Assembly (NCBI GenBank): GCA_002409455.1
Contig: DHNI01000076.1
Span: 15,842 to 26,821, forward strand
DNA length: 10,980 nt
DNA from: Firmicutes bacterium UBA5420
GTDB lineage: Bacteria > Bacillota > Limnochordia > Darwinibacteriales > Darwinibacteriaceae
Direction: 5' to 3'
Translations under genes and position numbers: made by a program
In this document: positions 1 to 6,498 of the stretch, in pieces
How positions within the stretch are numbered: the stretch's first letter is position 1
How the letters are laid out: every line of letters starts with the position of its first letter
Notes under the pieces: generated by a model
The model's input: only the letters and a program-made list of their open reading frames with translations
The model's database searches: none
What the model was told of the DNA's origin: nothing

Positions 1-244
1 CTTGGTGACAGTTACCGCACCTATGGTGGGCACATTTTATCGCGCTCCAGCACCAGATGCAGACCCCTTTATCCAAGTGGGAGAAACGATTACGCAAGGT
101 CAGATCTTGTACATTATCGAGGCTATGAAAATGATGAACGAAATCGAATCTGAAGTCAAGGGCGTTATCAAACAGATTCTGGTGGAAAACGGTGAACCTG
201 TGGAATATGGACAGCCCCTGTTGTTGGTTGATCCCCAGGCCTAG
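1..244 (+). CDS. accB: Biotin carboxyl carrier protein of acetyl-CoA carboxylase (C-terminal part, cut by window edge)
   Basis: Carries the biotin that shuttles CO2 between biotin carboxylase and the carboxyltransferase of acetyl-CoA carboxylase, the first committed step of fatty acid synthesis. Only the C-terminal biotinyl/lipoyl domain (about 80 residues) is inside the window. It opens with the family-typical segment APMVGTFYRAPAPDADPF and contains the biotinylation motif EAMKMMNE; the Lys of this motif (43rd codon counted from base 2) is the expected biotin attachment site. A TTG at base 2 could formally start translation, but it falls just before the conserved APMVGTFY segment, and full AccB proteins have an extra N-terminal region and Ala/Pro-rich linker, so the true start lies upstream of the window. 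The stop codon overlaps the ribosome binding site of accC (AGGAGGTG begins at 243), indicating co-transcription. Family and motif are certain; the N-terminus is not visible. Confidence 0.95.
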   Translation, partial: LVTVTAPMVGTFYRAPAPDADPFIQVGETITQGQILYIIEAMKMMNEIESEVKGVIKQILVENGEPVEYGQPLLLVDPQA

Positions 245-254
245 GAGGTGCCCT

Positions 255-1619
255 ATGTTGCGTAGAATACTTGTCGCGAACAGGGGCGAAATCGCCTTGC
301 GCATTATTCGGGCCTGTCGCGAGTTGAATATAGAAACAATTGCGGTCTATTCCGAAGCGGATCGAGATTCTCTCCATACGAAGTGGGCTGATACCGCGGT
401 GTGCATTGGCCCTGCCGCTTCTCGAAAGAGCTATCTTAATGCCCAAAATATTCTGGCCGCCGCCATCACCCACGGTGCGGACGCTATTCATCCCGGCTAT
501 GGTTACTTAAGTGAGATTCCCCTTTTTGCAGAGATTTGCGAGGCGCATAATCTTATTTTTATAGGCCCCTCTGCAGACCATATTGAGCTTCTGGGCGACA
601 AATCTCGGGCCAAGGCCACGATGAAAGCGGCTGGGGTACCAGTTGTTCCCGGCAGCGAAGGTGCTATTTCTGATGAAACAGAGTTGGTGCGTATTGCAGA
701 GGAGATCGGCTACCCTGTCATGATTAAAGCCAGCTCCGGAGGTGGTGGTAAGGGCATGCGCCTTGCCTTAGATCGAGGAGGACTGATCAAAGGTTATAAC
801 ACCGCTCGTTCTGAAGCAGCCGCTGCCTTTGGCGATGATACAGTCTATCTTGAGAAGTTCATTGAAGCTCCCAGACACATAGAAATACAGCTATTTGGCG
901 ATAATTTCGGCAATATTGTTCATTTCGGTGAAAGGGAGTGCTCCTTGCAGCGTCGTCACCAGAAGCTGATTGAAGAAAGCCCCTCGCCTGTAGTTGACGA
1001 GGCGTTACGGGCTGAGATGGGGCGCGTCGCAGTTGTGGGGGCAGAGGCTGTGAATTACCGTAACGCGGGTACCATGGAGTTCTTGCTAGACGAGACTGGA
1101 AACTATTATTTCATGGAGATGAACACACGAATCCAGGTGGAACACCCGGTGACAGAAATGGTGTACGGAATCGACCTGATTAAGGAACAGATTCGCGTAG
1201 CATCAGGAGAGCATCTTGGATATGACCAAACAGATATTAGCCCCATGGGACATGCTATAGAGTGTCGTATCAATGCCGAAGCGGTGCAGGTAAATTCCAG
1301 GCCATCGCCGGGCTTGATTCGCCAGCTATTTGTTCCAGGTGGTTGCGGAATCCGGTGGGATAGTCATGTGCACCAAGGTTATACAATCCCTCCTTTCTAT
1401 GATTCCATGTTCGCAAAACTCATCGCCTGGGGAGCCGATCGTGATGAGGCCCTTGAACGCATGACGCGAGCGTTAGACGAACTAATAGTGGAGGGAATCG
1501 AGACGTCTATTCCCTTTCATCGCAGGATGTTGCGCGATCCACATTTTCGCGAGGGGCAGTTTTCTACGAACTTTCTGGAGCGATGGCTCGCGGAAACGGA
1601 ATTGTCGAACAAGGAATAG
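255..1619 (+). CDS. accC: Biotin carboxylase subunit of acetyl-CoA carboxylase
   Basis: ATP-dependent carboxylation of the biotin on AccB using bicarbonate, in the cytoplasm. The 454-residue length matches the family (E. coli AccC is 449). The N-terminal domain starts MLRRILVANRGEIALRI. The ATP-grasp domain has the glycine-rich loop KASSGGGGKGM (158-168). Residues lining up with the E. coli active site are K116, K158, H208, E275, E288, R292, E296 and R338; the segments RRHQKLIEE and MNTRIQVEHPVTE are intact. In the usual SEN motif of the first domain the Asn is Ile (SEIPLFAE), a small departure. I chose ATG 255 because it has a perfect AGGAGGTG site at 243-250 and the known N-terminus; the frame stays open upstream to 192 but that extension lies inside accB in another frame and has no homologous look. 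Co-transcribed with accB, 10 nt apart. Confidence 0.98.
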   Translation: MLRRILVANRGEIALRIIRACRELNIETIAVYSEADRDSLHTKWADTAVCIGPAASRKSYLNAQNILAAAITHGADAIHPGYGYLSEIPLFAEICEAHNLIFIGPSADHIELLGDKSRAKATMKAAGVPVVPGSEGAISDETELVRIAEEIGYPVMIKASSGGGGKGMRLALDRGGLIKGYNTARSEAAAAFGDDTVYLEKFIEAPRHIEIQLFGDNFGNIVHFGERECSLQRRHQKLIEESPSPVVDEALRAEMGRVAVVGAEAVNYRNAGTMEFLLDETGNYYFMEMNTRIQVEHPVTEMVYGIDLIKEQIRVASGEHLGYDQTDISPMGHAIECRINAEAVQVNSRPSPGLIRQLFVPGGCGIRWDSHVHQGYTIPPFYDSMFAKLIAWGADRDEALERMTRALDELIVEGIETSIPFHRRMLRDPHFREGQFSTNFLERWLAETELSNKE

Positions 1620-1630
1620 TTTGGTATAAT
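1602..1630 (+). promoter_or_regulatory. Candidate sigma-A promoter (extended -10) for the asp23-family block
   Basis: TTGTCG at 1602-1607 (4 of 6 matches to TTGACA), a 17-nt spacer, and a perfect TATAAT at 1625-1630 preceded by TGG, giving an extended -10 element. It overlaps the 3' end of accC. A start site about 7 nt past the -10 would fall near 1637, at the first base of the AGGAGGTG ribosome site, so the leader would be only about 14 nt. That is very short and is the main reason for caution. If real, it lets the envelope-stress-type genes be expressed independently of accBC. Confidence 0.5.
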
Positions 1631-1650
1631 ACCTACAGGAGGTGTTAGAA

Positions 1651-2052
1651 ATGTCGGAAACCGAACGACGTAGCGAATTAGGCGAACTGAAAATTGCCAA
1701 TGATGTTGTTGGAATTATCGCAGGTTTGGCTGCCGTTGAAGTTCCTGGTGTAGCCGGAATGAGTGGAGGAATCGCCGGTGGTATCGCCGAAATGCTTGGA
1801 CACCGCAACTTATCGAAGGGCGTAAAAGTCGACGTAGGCGAACACGAATGCGTTGTCGATTTATTTTTGATCATTGAATATGGATACAGCATCCCTGAAG
1901 TGGCCCAACAGATTCAAGAGAATGTGAAAAGGACGATCGAAGTCATGACAGGCCTCGACGTAATGGAAGTAAACCTACATGTGTTGGGTGTACAATTCCC
2001 CCAAGAGAAAAAGAGTGAAGAGGCGCCATTGCCCACACCTAGGGGGAAGTAA
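1651..2052 (+). CDS. Asp23/Gls24 family envelope-stress protein (DUF322)
   Basis: Soluble protein of about 133 residues in the alkaline-shock Asp23/Gls24 family. In Staphylococcus aureus, Asp23 lies under the membrane, is anchored by AmaP and is linked to cell-wall stress; the exact biochemical role is unknown. Family features seen: the N-terminal GELKIANDVVGIIAGLAA stretch, the EVPGVAGM motif (30-37), the central hydrophobic strand VVDLFLIIEYG, and the segment PEVAQQIQENVKRTIEVMTGL before NLHVLGVQF. The C-terminus is a charged, Pro-rich tail. ATG 1651 is preferred over GTG 1642 because the AGGAGGTG site at 1637-1644 would overlap that GTG but sits 6 nt from the ATG. One base separates its stop from the next gene's ATG, so it is translated together with the membrane anchor downstream. 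Such genes are common next to accBC and nusB in clostridia. Confidence 0.92.
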   Translation: MSETERRSELGELKIANDVVGIIAGLAAVEVPGVAGMSGGIAGGIAEMLGHRNLSKGVKVDVGEHECVVDLFLIIEYGYSIPEVAQQIQENVKRTIEVMTGLDVMEVNLHVLGVQFPQEKKSEEAPLPTPRGK

Positions 2053-2053
2053 T

Positions 2054-2590
2054 ATGATATTACTTGATCGCATTTTGCTTGGCATTACCGCCCTTGTTCT
2101 GGCTGTTCTTGCAGGATTCTTGCTGTCGACCATCTGGGGTGGTACCTTTGTGGTTAACTGGCTTCGATCAGAAAATCTGCTCTTCGACGGAAGTATCGTG
2201 ACTTTGATCCTTGTACTTCTAGCCATTTACATCGTTGTGCTTGTCACGCGATGCGAGAAGAAGAGATTTATTGTCTACCCCAGAGAGCTTGGGGAAGTGA
2301 AGATAAGTACTGCTTGTGTAGAGAGCTTGATTGTGGAAGCAACGGAGCAAATTCCCGGTTTGGCACAAGTTCGGGCTTTTTTCACCGATGTGGTTGGCCC
2401 TAAAGTGACTCTAAGAATCGTTGTCTATCCTGATTACAATCTTTCCCAGCTCTCCGAAGAATTACAGGGGAGTGTCAGAGCCTATGTGGAAAAGACAGTT
2501 GGGATCGTAATTCAGGAAGTTCAAGTGTTTGTTGATGGAATCACGAAAAATTCTACGGAGACTGACGCTAATCTTGATCAGCTCGGTTAA
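2054..2590 (+). CDS. AmaP-like membrane anchor for Asp23 (alkaline shock response membrane anchor protein)
   Basis: Predicted 178-residue membrane protein. Two hydrophobic segments are visible, about residues 5-28 and 48-66, followed by a basic border (RCEKKR) and a C-terminal soluble domain (about 80-162) that resembles a degenerate Asp23 fold: PRELGEVKISTACVESLIVE, QIPGLAQVRAFF, and VTLRIVVYPDYNL. This is the AmaP architecture; in S. aureus AmaP tethers Asp23 to the membrane. Start chosen at ATG 2054, right after the asp23-family stop, with AGGGGGAAG just upstream; the open frame upstream to 1979 overlaps the previous gene and is not used. The protein ends in an acidic, polar tail. Its position between an Asp23-family gene and a DUF2273 gene supports the call. 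A specific partner cannot be proven from sequence. Confidence 0.85.
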   Translation: MILLDRILLGITALVLAVLAGFLLSTIWGGTFVVNWLRSENLLFDGSIVTLILVLLAIYIVVLVTRCEKKRFIVYPRELGEVKISTACVESLIVEATEQIPGLAQVRAFFTDVVGPKVTLRIVVYPDYNLSQLSEELQGSVRAYVEKTVGIVIQEVQVFVDGITKNSTETDANLDQLG

Positions 2591-2607
2591 AGGGGTGGGG
2601 TGCTAGT

Positions 2608-2817
2608 ATGAAGGAAAAGCTACTGGAGATACTAGGTGCTCATTTAGGGAAAATACTCGGTTCCATCATGGGCCTTCTAGTGGGTTGGATCATCATTGCT
2701 TTCGGCATACTCAAAGGTCTTTTTGTGGTGCTCTGCATTGTAATAGGGTTTCTTCTAGGTTCATACCTGGATTCGCCAGGAAGTGGTGGCGATTTTACCA
2801 GTCGATTTTCGAGGTGA
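2608..2817 (+). CDS. Small DUF2273 membrane protein
   Basis: A 69-residue protein with an amphipathic start (MKEKLLEILGAHLGKILG) and two close membrane segments (about 16-33 and 35-53) joined by a short turn with a Lys, then a polar Gly/Ser tail. Length and pattern fit DUF2273, a family found beside Asp23/AmaP genes in Firmicutes (AmaP-Asp23-DUF2273 clusters). Function is not established; a structural part of the envelope-stress complex is a reasonable inference. The ribosome site is a purine-rich AGGGGTGGGG 8-17 nt before ATG 2608. Its last codons contain the ribosome site (GAGGTGAT) of nusB. Confidence 0.85.
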   Translation: MKEKLLEILGAHLGKILGSIMGLLVGWIIIAFGILKGLFVVLCIVIGFLLGSYLDSPGSGGDFTSRFSR

Positions 2818-2823
2818 TCTTGT

Positions 2824-3231
2824 TTGAGTAGACGACTAGCACGTCAGGTTGCGTTTCAGACTCTTTTTCAAATTGATTTAAGCAAAAGCGACCTGGAATC
2901 AGCCTTGGCACAAAGACTTCATGATGTTGCGCTGAGCCCGGAGAACGAGAAGTATGTGAAAACAGTAGTTCGGGGGGTGCACCAACAGATTTCGGCCATT
3001 GATGCGCAAATTAGCATGATTTCCAAGGCCTGGGAGGTTCATCGCCTTGGTTTCATCGATCGAAGTATTCTCAGGATGGCTATCTATGAAGTTGTGTTTA
3101 TGGATGAGATCCCGGTGGGAGTTGCCGTTAATGAGGCAGTAGAGTTGGCTAAGGAATTTGGTGATGATGAATCTCCTAAGTTCATTAACGGTCTTTTGGG
3201 TACGGTGGTTCGAGATGGGGATTTTCGATGA
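2824..3231 (+). CDS. nusB: Transcription antitermination factor NusB
   Basis: Binds boxA RNA together with ribosomal protein S10 (NusE) in the rRNA antitermination complex. The 135-residue all-helical protein shows the NusB signature segments: RRLARQVAFQTLFQIDLS (3-20), FIDRSILRMAIYE (77-89), PVGVAVNEAVELAKEFG (97-113) and SPKFINGLLG (117-126). The start is TTG 2824, 5 nt after the GAGGTGAT site that overlaps the stop of the DUF2273 gene; no ATG exists near the expected N-terminus. Its stop overlaps the ATG of the next gene by 4 nt (ATGA), typical of translational coupling. Length is normal for the family (about 130-150). Confidence 0.97.
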   Translation: MSRRLARQVAFQTLFQIDLSKSDLESALAQRLHDVALSPENEKYVKTVVRGVHQQISAIDAQISMISKAWEVHRLGFIDRSILRMAIYEVVFMDEIPVGVAVNEAVELAKEFGDDESPKFINGLLGTVVRDGDFR

Positions 3232-4205
3232 AAGTGTTTCTTGGAATTGATACAAGTAGTTATACTACGTCAATGTGTCTGCTTGGCGAAGATGGAGGCA
3301 TCAAAGCCGATGAGCGGAAAATCTTGCATGTGGCTTCTGGTTCGCGGGGTTTGCGACAATCGGAAGCCTTATTTCAACATATCCAGAATATCCCGATCAT
3401 AACCTCCAAACTGGCCACTTCTTTGAAAGGGCATGATCTTGTGGCCATTGGCGTTTCGGAGAAACCGCGTCCCCAGGAAGAGTCCTATATGCCCGTCTTT
3501 GTGCCAGGGTTGTCTTTAGCAGAGGCGCTCGGAGATTTGCTGGGCATACCCTGTTACAAATTGACACATCAAGAGAGCCATATCTGGAGCGGTATTGCCA
3601 GCGCAAAAGGTCCAAATACCCGCGACTTCTTAGCCATTCATTTGTCGGGGGGTACAACCGAGCTCACTAGGGTCAGACGCAATGAAACAACGGATGGGCT
3701 TCAAATTGAGCTCCTAGGTGGTACGCTAGATCTCCACGCGGGTCAGTTCGTAGATCGGCTTGGCGTCAAACTGGGTCTACCCTTTCCAGCCGGTCCTGCT
3801 CTAGAAGAACTGGCGCACTTGTCTATGGAGAGTGTGCCGGTGCCTACATTTCATCGTGATGGCATGGTGAGTTTTTCCGGTCCGTTAACGGCCCTTGAGA
3901 AAATTGCGGGGCATGCGCAGCCCGCAGTTGCCGCACGTTCGTGTTTTACAGGCATCTCTCGCACCCTAGTGAAGTGGATACGTTGGGCCGAGAAAAGGAG
4001 CGATAGTCGCGATCTGCTTATCGTAGGCGGAGTGGCGGCGAATCAGATTATCCGGCAAGCTTTGTATCAAGAGTTGCCCAACTGGAGACTTTACTTTGCT
4101 GCTCCTCTTTATAGTGTAGACAACGCTTATGGCGCTGCTTATTTTTCTGCCTTAGCTTCTGGAAAGGTGGGGACTGACTTTGCTGCAACCCATTTCTGTC
4201 AGTGA
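3228..4205 (+). CDS. TsaD/Kae1-like ASKHA-family paralog (annotated elsewhere as O-sialoglycoprotein endopeptidase, peptidase M22)
   Basis: A 325-residue member of the Kae1/TsaD (YgjD) family, whose standard member makes the t6A modification of tRNA. Seen here: N-terminal phosphate loop GIDTSSYTTS (6-15), the metal motif H114-x3-H118 (HQESH), the second phosphate loop LSGGTTEL (139-146), GGVAAN (267-272) and the third metal residue D298 in SVDNAYGAAYF. The nucleotide-binding stretch is divergent: where TsaD has a D-D-A-A-G-E-A-F-D pattern, this protein has D168-L-H-A-G-Q-F-V-D176. The sequence between 75 and 105 (EKPRPQEESYMPVFVPGL) also replaces the usual TsaD motif that reads ...GPGL..SL with an expanded version. 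So it is probably a paralog rather than the housekeeping tsaD, and a true tsaD is expected elsewhere in the genome. Such paralogs occur in this nusB-xseA position in clostridia. Substrate unknown. Starts in an ATGA overlap with nusB; overlaps xseA by 26 nt. Confidence 0.82.
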   Translation: MKVFLGIDTSSYTTSMCLLGEDGGIKADERKILHVASGSRGLRQSEALFQHIQNIPIITSKLATSLKGHDLVAIGVSEKPRPQEESYMPVFVPGLSLAEALGDLLGIPCYKLTHQESHIWSGIASAKGPNTRDFLAIHLSGGTTELTRVRRNETTDGLQIELLGGTLDLHAGQFVDRLGVKLGLPFPAGPALEELAHLSMESVPVPTFHRDGMVSFSGPLTALEKIAGHAQPAVAARSCFTGISRTLVKWIRWAEKRSDSRDLLIVGGVAANQIIRQALYQELPNWRLYFAAPLYSVDNAYGAAYFSALASGKVGTDFAATHFCQ

Positions 4206-5373
4206 ACTAACGAAACAGATAAAGTCTGCTTTGACCAGCCCCGCGTTTCAGAGCATTGCCGTGGAAGGCGAAGTGTCGAACTTCATTCATCATCGTTCGG
4301 GGCACATGTATTTTTCCTTGAAGGATGCCCACAGTAGAATCAAGGCTGTCATGTTTCGCGGTCGCAATCAGCGTTTGGAGTTTCTTCCTAAAAATGGAGA
4401 TACCCTAATTGCTGTAGGTTCCATCGGGGTCTATGAACCCAATGGAGAATATCAGATCTACGTAGATTTGTTGCTTCCTCAAGGAATAGGCGATTTGCAT
4501 TTGGCCTTTGAGCAATTGAAGGAGAGACTCGAACGAGAGGGTCTCTTTGATGCCTCGCGAAAACGTCCTTTACCTGCGCTGCCCCATAGGATAGGAGTGA
4601 TCACATCTCACTCTGGAGCCGCGATCCGAGACATTCTCCATGTTTTACTAAGGCGCTATCCGGGCGTGCAAGTTTTAGTCTTTCCCGCCCTGGTACAGGG
4701 TGAAGGCGCTCCGGCTAGTCTCATTGACGCTTTAGAGCTGGCGCAGGGTACGGACGTAGACGTCATCATCATGGGAAGGGGCGGTGGTTCTTTTGAGGAG
4801 TTATCGGCCTTCAATGATGAGCAACTGGCCCGGGCCATGGCCGGATCAAGAATACCTATCGTCTCCGCTTGCGGCCATGAGACAGACTTTACGATTGCTG
4901 ATTTCGTGGCAGACCTCAGGGCGCCTACTCCTTCGGCAGCCGCTGAGTTGGTGGTTCCACTGCAAGAAGATTTGCTCAGAGAGGTTGCGTCCCTACAAAA
5001 CCGGATGGTAGGCTTTTTAGAGCGAAAAATCCGATCGGATCGGCGTTACGTAAAACAATTAAGTCAAAGTCCTCTTCTACAAAGACCGGACTATCATGTT
5101 AACCAGCTGAGGCAACGCCTCGATGAGCTGTGGACAGGCCTTGGGCGCTATCAGCGGCACGGAGTGGTGCTAAAACGAGGAAAACTAGCAAATGTGGTGG
5201 GCAAACTCGAAACCTTAAGCCCCCTCCAGACACTTGCCCGCGGTTATGCAATTTGCCAAACTGAGCAAGGGGCGATCCTTCGCCAGGCGTACGATGTTGA
5301 GCCTGGTGAAATAGTTCACGTAACTCTCCACGAGGGATCTTTAACCTGCACAGTAGAAGGGAGACACACATGA
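4180..5373 (+). CDS. xseA: Exodeoxyribonuclease VII large subunit
   Basis: Catalytic subunit of exonuclease VII, which degrades single-stranded DNA from both ends and works with several copies of XseB. The N-terminal OB-fold is clear (VEGEVSNFIHHRSGHMYFSLKD, residues 28-49 region). The catalytic domain has RIGVITSHSGAAIRD (137-151), the Gly-rich motif GRGGGSFEEL (199-208), the GHETDFTIADFVADLRAPTP run with GHETD at 232-236 and D241, followed by SAAAE. The C-terminal coiled region and the final small domain (LARGYAI...) are present. Total 397 residues, slightly short of the common 400-450. The start is TTG 4180, preceded by AAAGGTGGGG (4163-4172); this overlaps the end of the upstream gene by 26 nt. 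The stop overlaps the xseB ATG in an ATGA. Confidence 0.97.
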   Translation: MLQPISVSELTKQIKSALTSPAFQSIAVEGEVSNFIHHRSGHMYFSLKDAHSRIKAVMFRGRNQRLEFLPKNGDTLIAVGSIGVYEPNGEYQIYVDLLLPQGIGDLHLAFEQLKERLEREGLFDASRKRPLPALPHRIGVITSHSGAAIRDILHVLLRRYPGVQVLVFPALVQGEGAPASLIDALELAQGTDVDVIIMGRGGGSFEELSAFNDEQLARAMAGSRIPIVSACGHETDFTIADFVADLRAPTPSAAAELVVPLQEDLLREVASLQNRMVGFLERKIRSDRRYVKQLSQSPLLQRPDYHVNQLRQRLDELWTGLGRYQRHGVVLKRGKLANVVGKLETLSPLQTLARGYAICQTEQGAILRQAYDVEPGEIVHVTLHEGSLTCTVEGRHT

Positions 5374-5588
5374 GTGAACTAAAATTTGAGGAAGCCCTAG
5401 CACGTTTGGAAGAGATCGTGCGTAGCCTCGAACAAGGTGAGGCGCCGCTTGATGAGGCCTTGGTTCTCTTTGAAGAAGGTGTGAAGCTAGCTCGGTTTTG
5501 CAACGAAAAGCTTGATCAAGCCGAAGCCAAGATTGAGGTCATGTTGAATGATGGCCAGATCGAAGCATTCGAGGTGAAGGAATCATGA
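5370..5588 (+). CDS. xseB: Exodeoxyribonuclease VII small subunit
   Basis: A 72-residue helical hairpin protein that packs on the coiled stalk of XseA. The family pattern is clear: KFEEALARLEEIVRSLE (5-21), GEAPLDEALVLFEEGVKLA (23-41), then a second helix rich in Lys/Glu with the conserved C-x-x-x-L pattern (CNEKLDQAEAKIEVM). Encoded with 4-nt overlaps to both xseA and ispA (ATGA on each side), so the three genes are translationally coupled. Length matches the family (about 70-85). Confidence 0.96.
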   Translation: MSELKFEEALARLEEIVRSLEQGEAPLDEALVLFEEGVKLARFCNEKLDQAEAKIEVMLNDGQIEAFEVKES

Positions 5589-6457
5589 CGAAGTTGGTTC
5601 AAGAAGTGGAAGCAATTTTAGATCAGACGCTCCCATCTGCCGCGGTAGTTCCTGAAGTGTTACATGAGTCTATGCGTTATTCCACTCTTGGTGGTGGCAA
5701 GCGTCTCAGGGCATTATTGGCCATGGCAGCCTGCGCCGCAGTAGGCGGTGATCTAGGAAACACGCGGGGCTTTGTGGCCGCTATAGAAATGGTTCACGCC
5801 TATTCGCTCATCCATGATGATTTACCCTGTATGGATGATGATGATCTAAGACGGGGAAAACCGACCAACCACATTGTCTACGGTGAAGCACTAGCAGTAC
5901 TGGCTGGAGATGCGCTTTTGACAGAAGCCTTTGCGGAATTGGCTAGAATGCCCGAAAAGTATGGAATTTCTCCAGAGATTACTGTGCGGGTGATTTTGGA
6001 AGTTGCCGAGGGGGCAGGATCCCAAGGTATGGTAGGGGGACAAGTTGTCGATATTGCCGGCCAAGAGCGAGAACTCGATGCAGACACTCTCCGTTACATC
6101 CACGATCACAAAACGGGTGCCCTATTTAAGGCAGCCCTCCGGGGTGGTGCCCTCCTTGGCGGTGCCAACGAAGAGCATCTAAGTCAGATCACTCGCTTTG
6201 CGGAGAGCTTTGGATTGGCTTTTCAGATCACAGATGATATTCTTGATGAAACCGGGCAAGCCCAACAACTCGGTAAGGCTGTCGGACGAGATCAGAGTCT
6301 AGGAAAACAGACCTATCCACGTCTCTATGGCCTGGAAACGTCGCGAGAGATGGCGAAGCGCTGCGTCGAGGAATGCCACGAAGCACTACATACGTTTTCT
6401 GATAAAGCGGAATTATTAAGGGAATTAGCCACCTTTATCATCCAACGCGACCATTAG
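5585..6457 (+). CDS. ispA: Polyprenyl (farnesyl-type) diphosphate synthase
   Basis: Condenses isopentenyl diphosphate with allylic diphosphates to give farnesyl or geranylgeranyl diphosphate for quinones, undecaprenyl carrier and other isoprenoids. The 290-residue protein has GGGKRLRALLA (36-46), the first Asp-rich motif DDLPCMDDDDLRRGKPT (78-94, with the two-residue insertion typical of bacterial type II enzymes), GGQVVDI (151-157), HKTGALF (175-181), the second Asp-rich motif DDILD (217-221) and GKQTYPRL (240-247). Product chain length (C15 or C20) cannot be decided with certainty from the motif. It starts in an ATGA overlap with xseB. Its stop (6455-6457) is only 5 nt from the -35 region of the OLE RNA promoter. 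dxs, the pathway's first enzyme, lies beyond OLE RNA and oapA. Confidence 0.96.
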   Translation: MTKLVQEVEAILDQTLPSAAVVPEVLHESMRYSTLGGGKRLRALLAMAACAAVGGDLGNTRGFVAAIEMVHAYSLIHDDLPCMDDDDLRRGKPTNHIVYGEALAVLAGDALLTEAFAELARMPEKYGISPEITVRVILEVAEGAGSQGMVGGQVVDIAGQERELDADTLRYIHDHKTGALFKAALRGGALLGGANEEHLSQITRFAESFGLAFQITDDILDETGQAQQLGKAVGRDQSLGKQTYPRLYGLETSREMAKRCVEECHEALHTFSDKAELLRELATFIIQRDH

Positions 6458-6462
6458 GTTAC

Positions 6463-6492
6463 TTGCACACAATTAAACACTTATGATATAAT
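6463..6492 (+). promoter_or_regulatory. Sigma-A promoter with extended -10 driving OLE RNA
   Basis: A perfect TATAAT at 6487-6492 is preceded by TGA (6484-6486), making a full TGnTATAAT extended -10. A weak -35 match TTGCAC lies at 6463-6468 with an 18-nt spacer; extended -10 promoters tolerate weak -35 elements. The predicted start is about 6499, which fits the 5' end of the structured RNA inferred independently from its closing stem (5' strand 6506-6516). It starts 5 nt after the ispA stop. It would give the RNA and oapA (and perhaps dxs onward) expression independent of the upstream operon. Confidence 0.75.
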
Positions 6493-6498
6493 AAAGCC

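Noticed and set aside
192..254. Upstream extension of accC to base 192
   Set aside because: It overlaps accB in another frame, and ATG 255 has an ideal ribosome site and the known AccC N-terminus.
1642..1650. GTG 1642 as start of the Asp23-family gene
   Set aside because: It lies within the ribosome binding site itself; ATG 1651 has correct spacing.
3228..4205. Calling this gene tsaD or an O-sialoglycoprotein protease
   Set aside because: The nucleotide-site motif departs from canonical TsaD, and the protease label for this family is a historical assignment without visible protease features.
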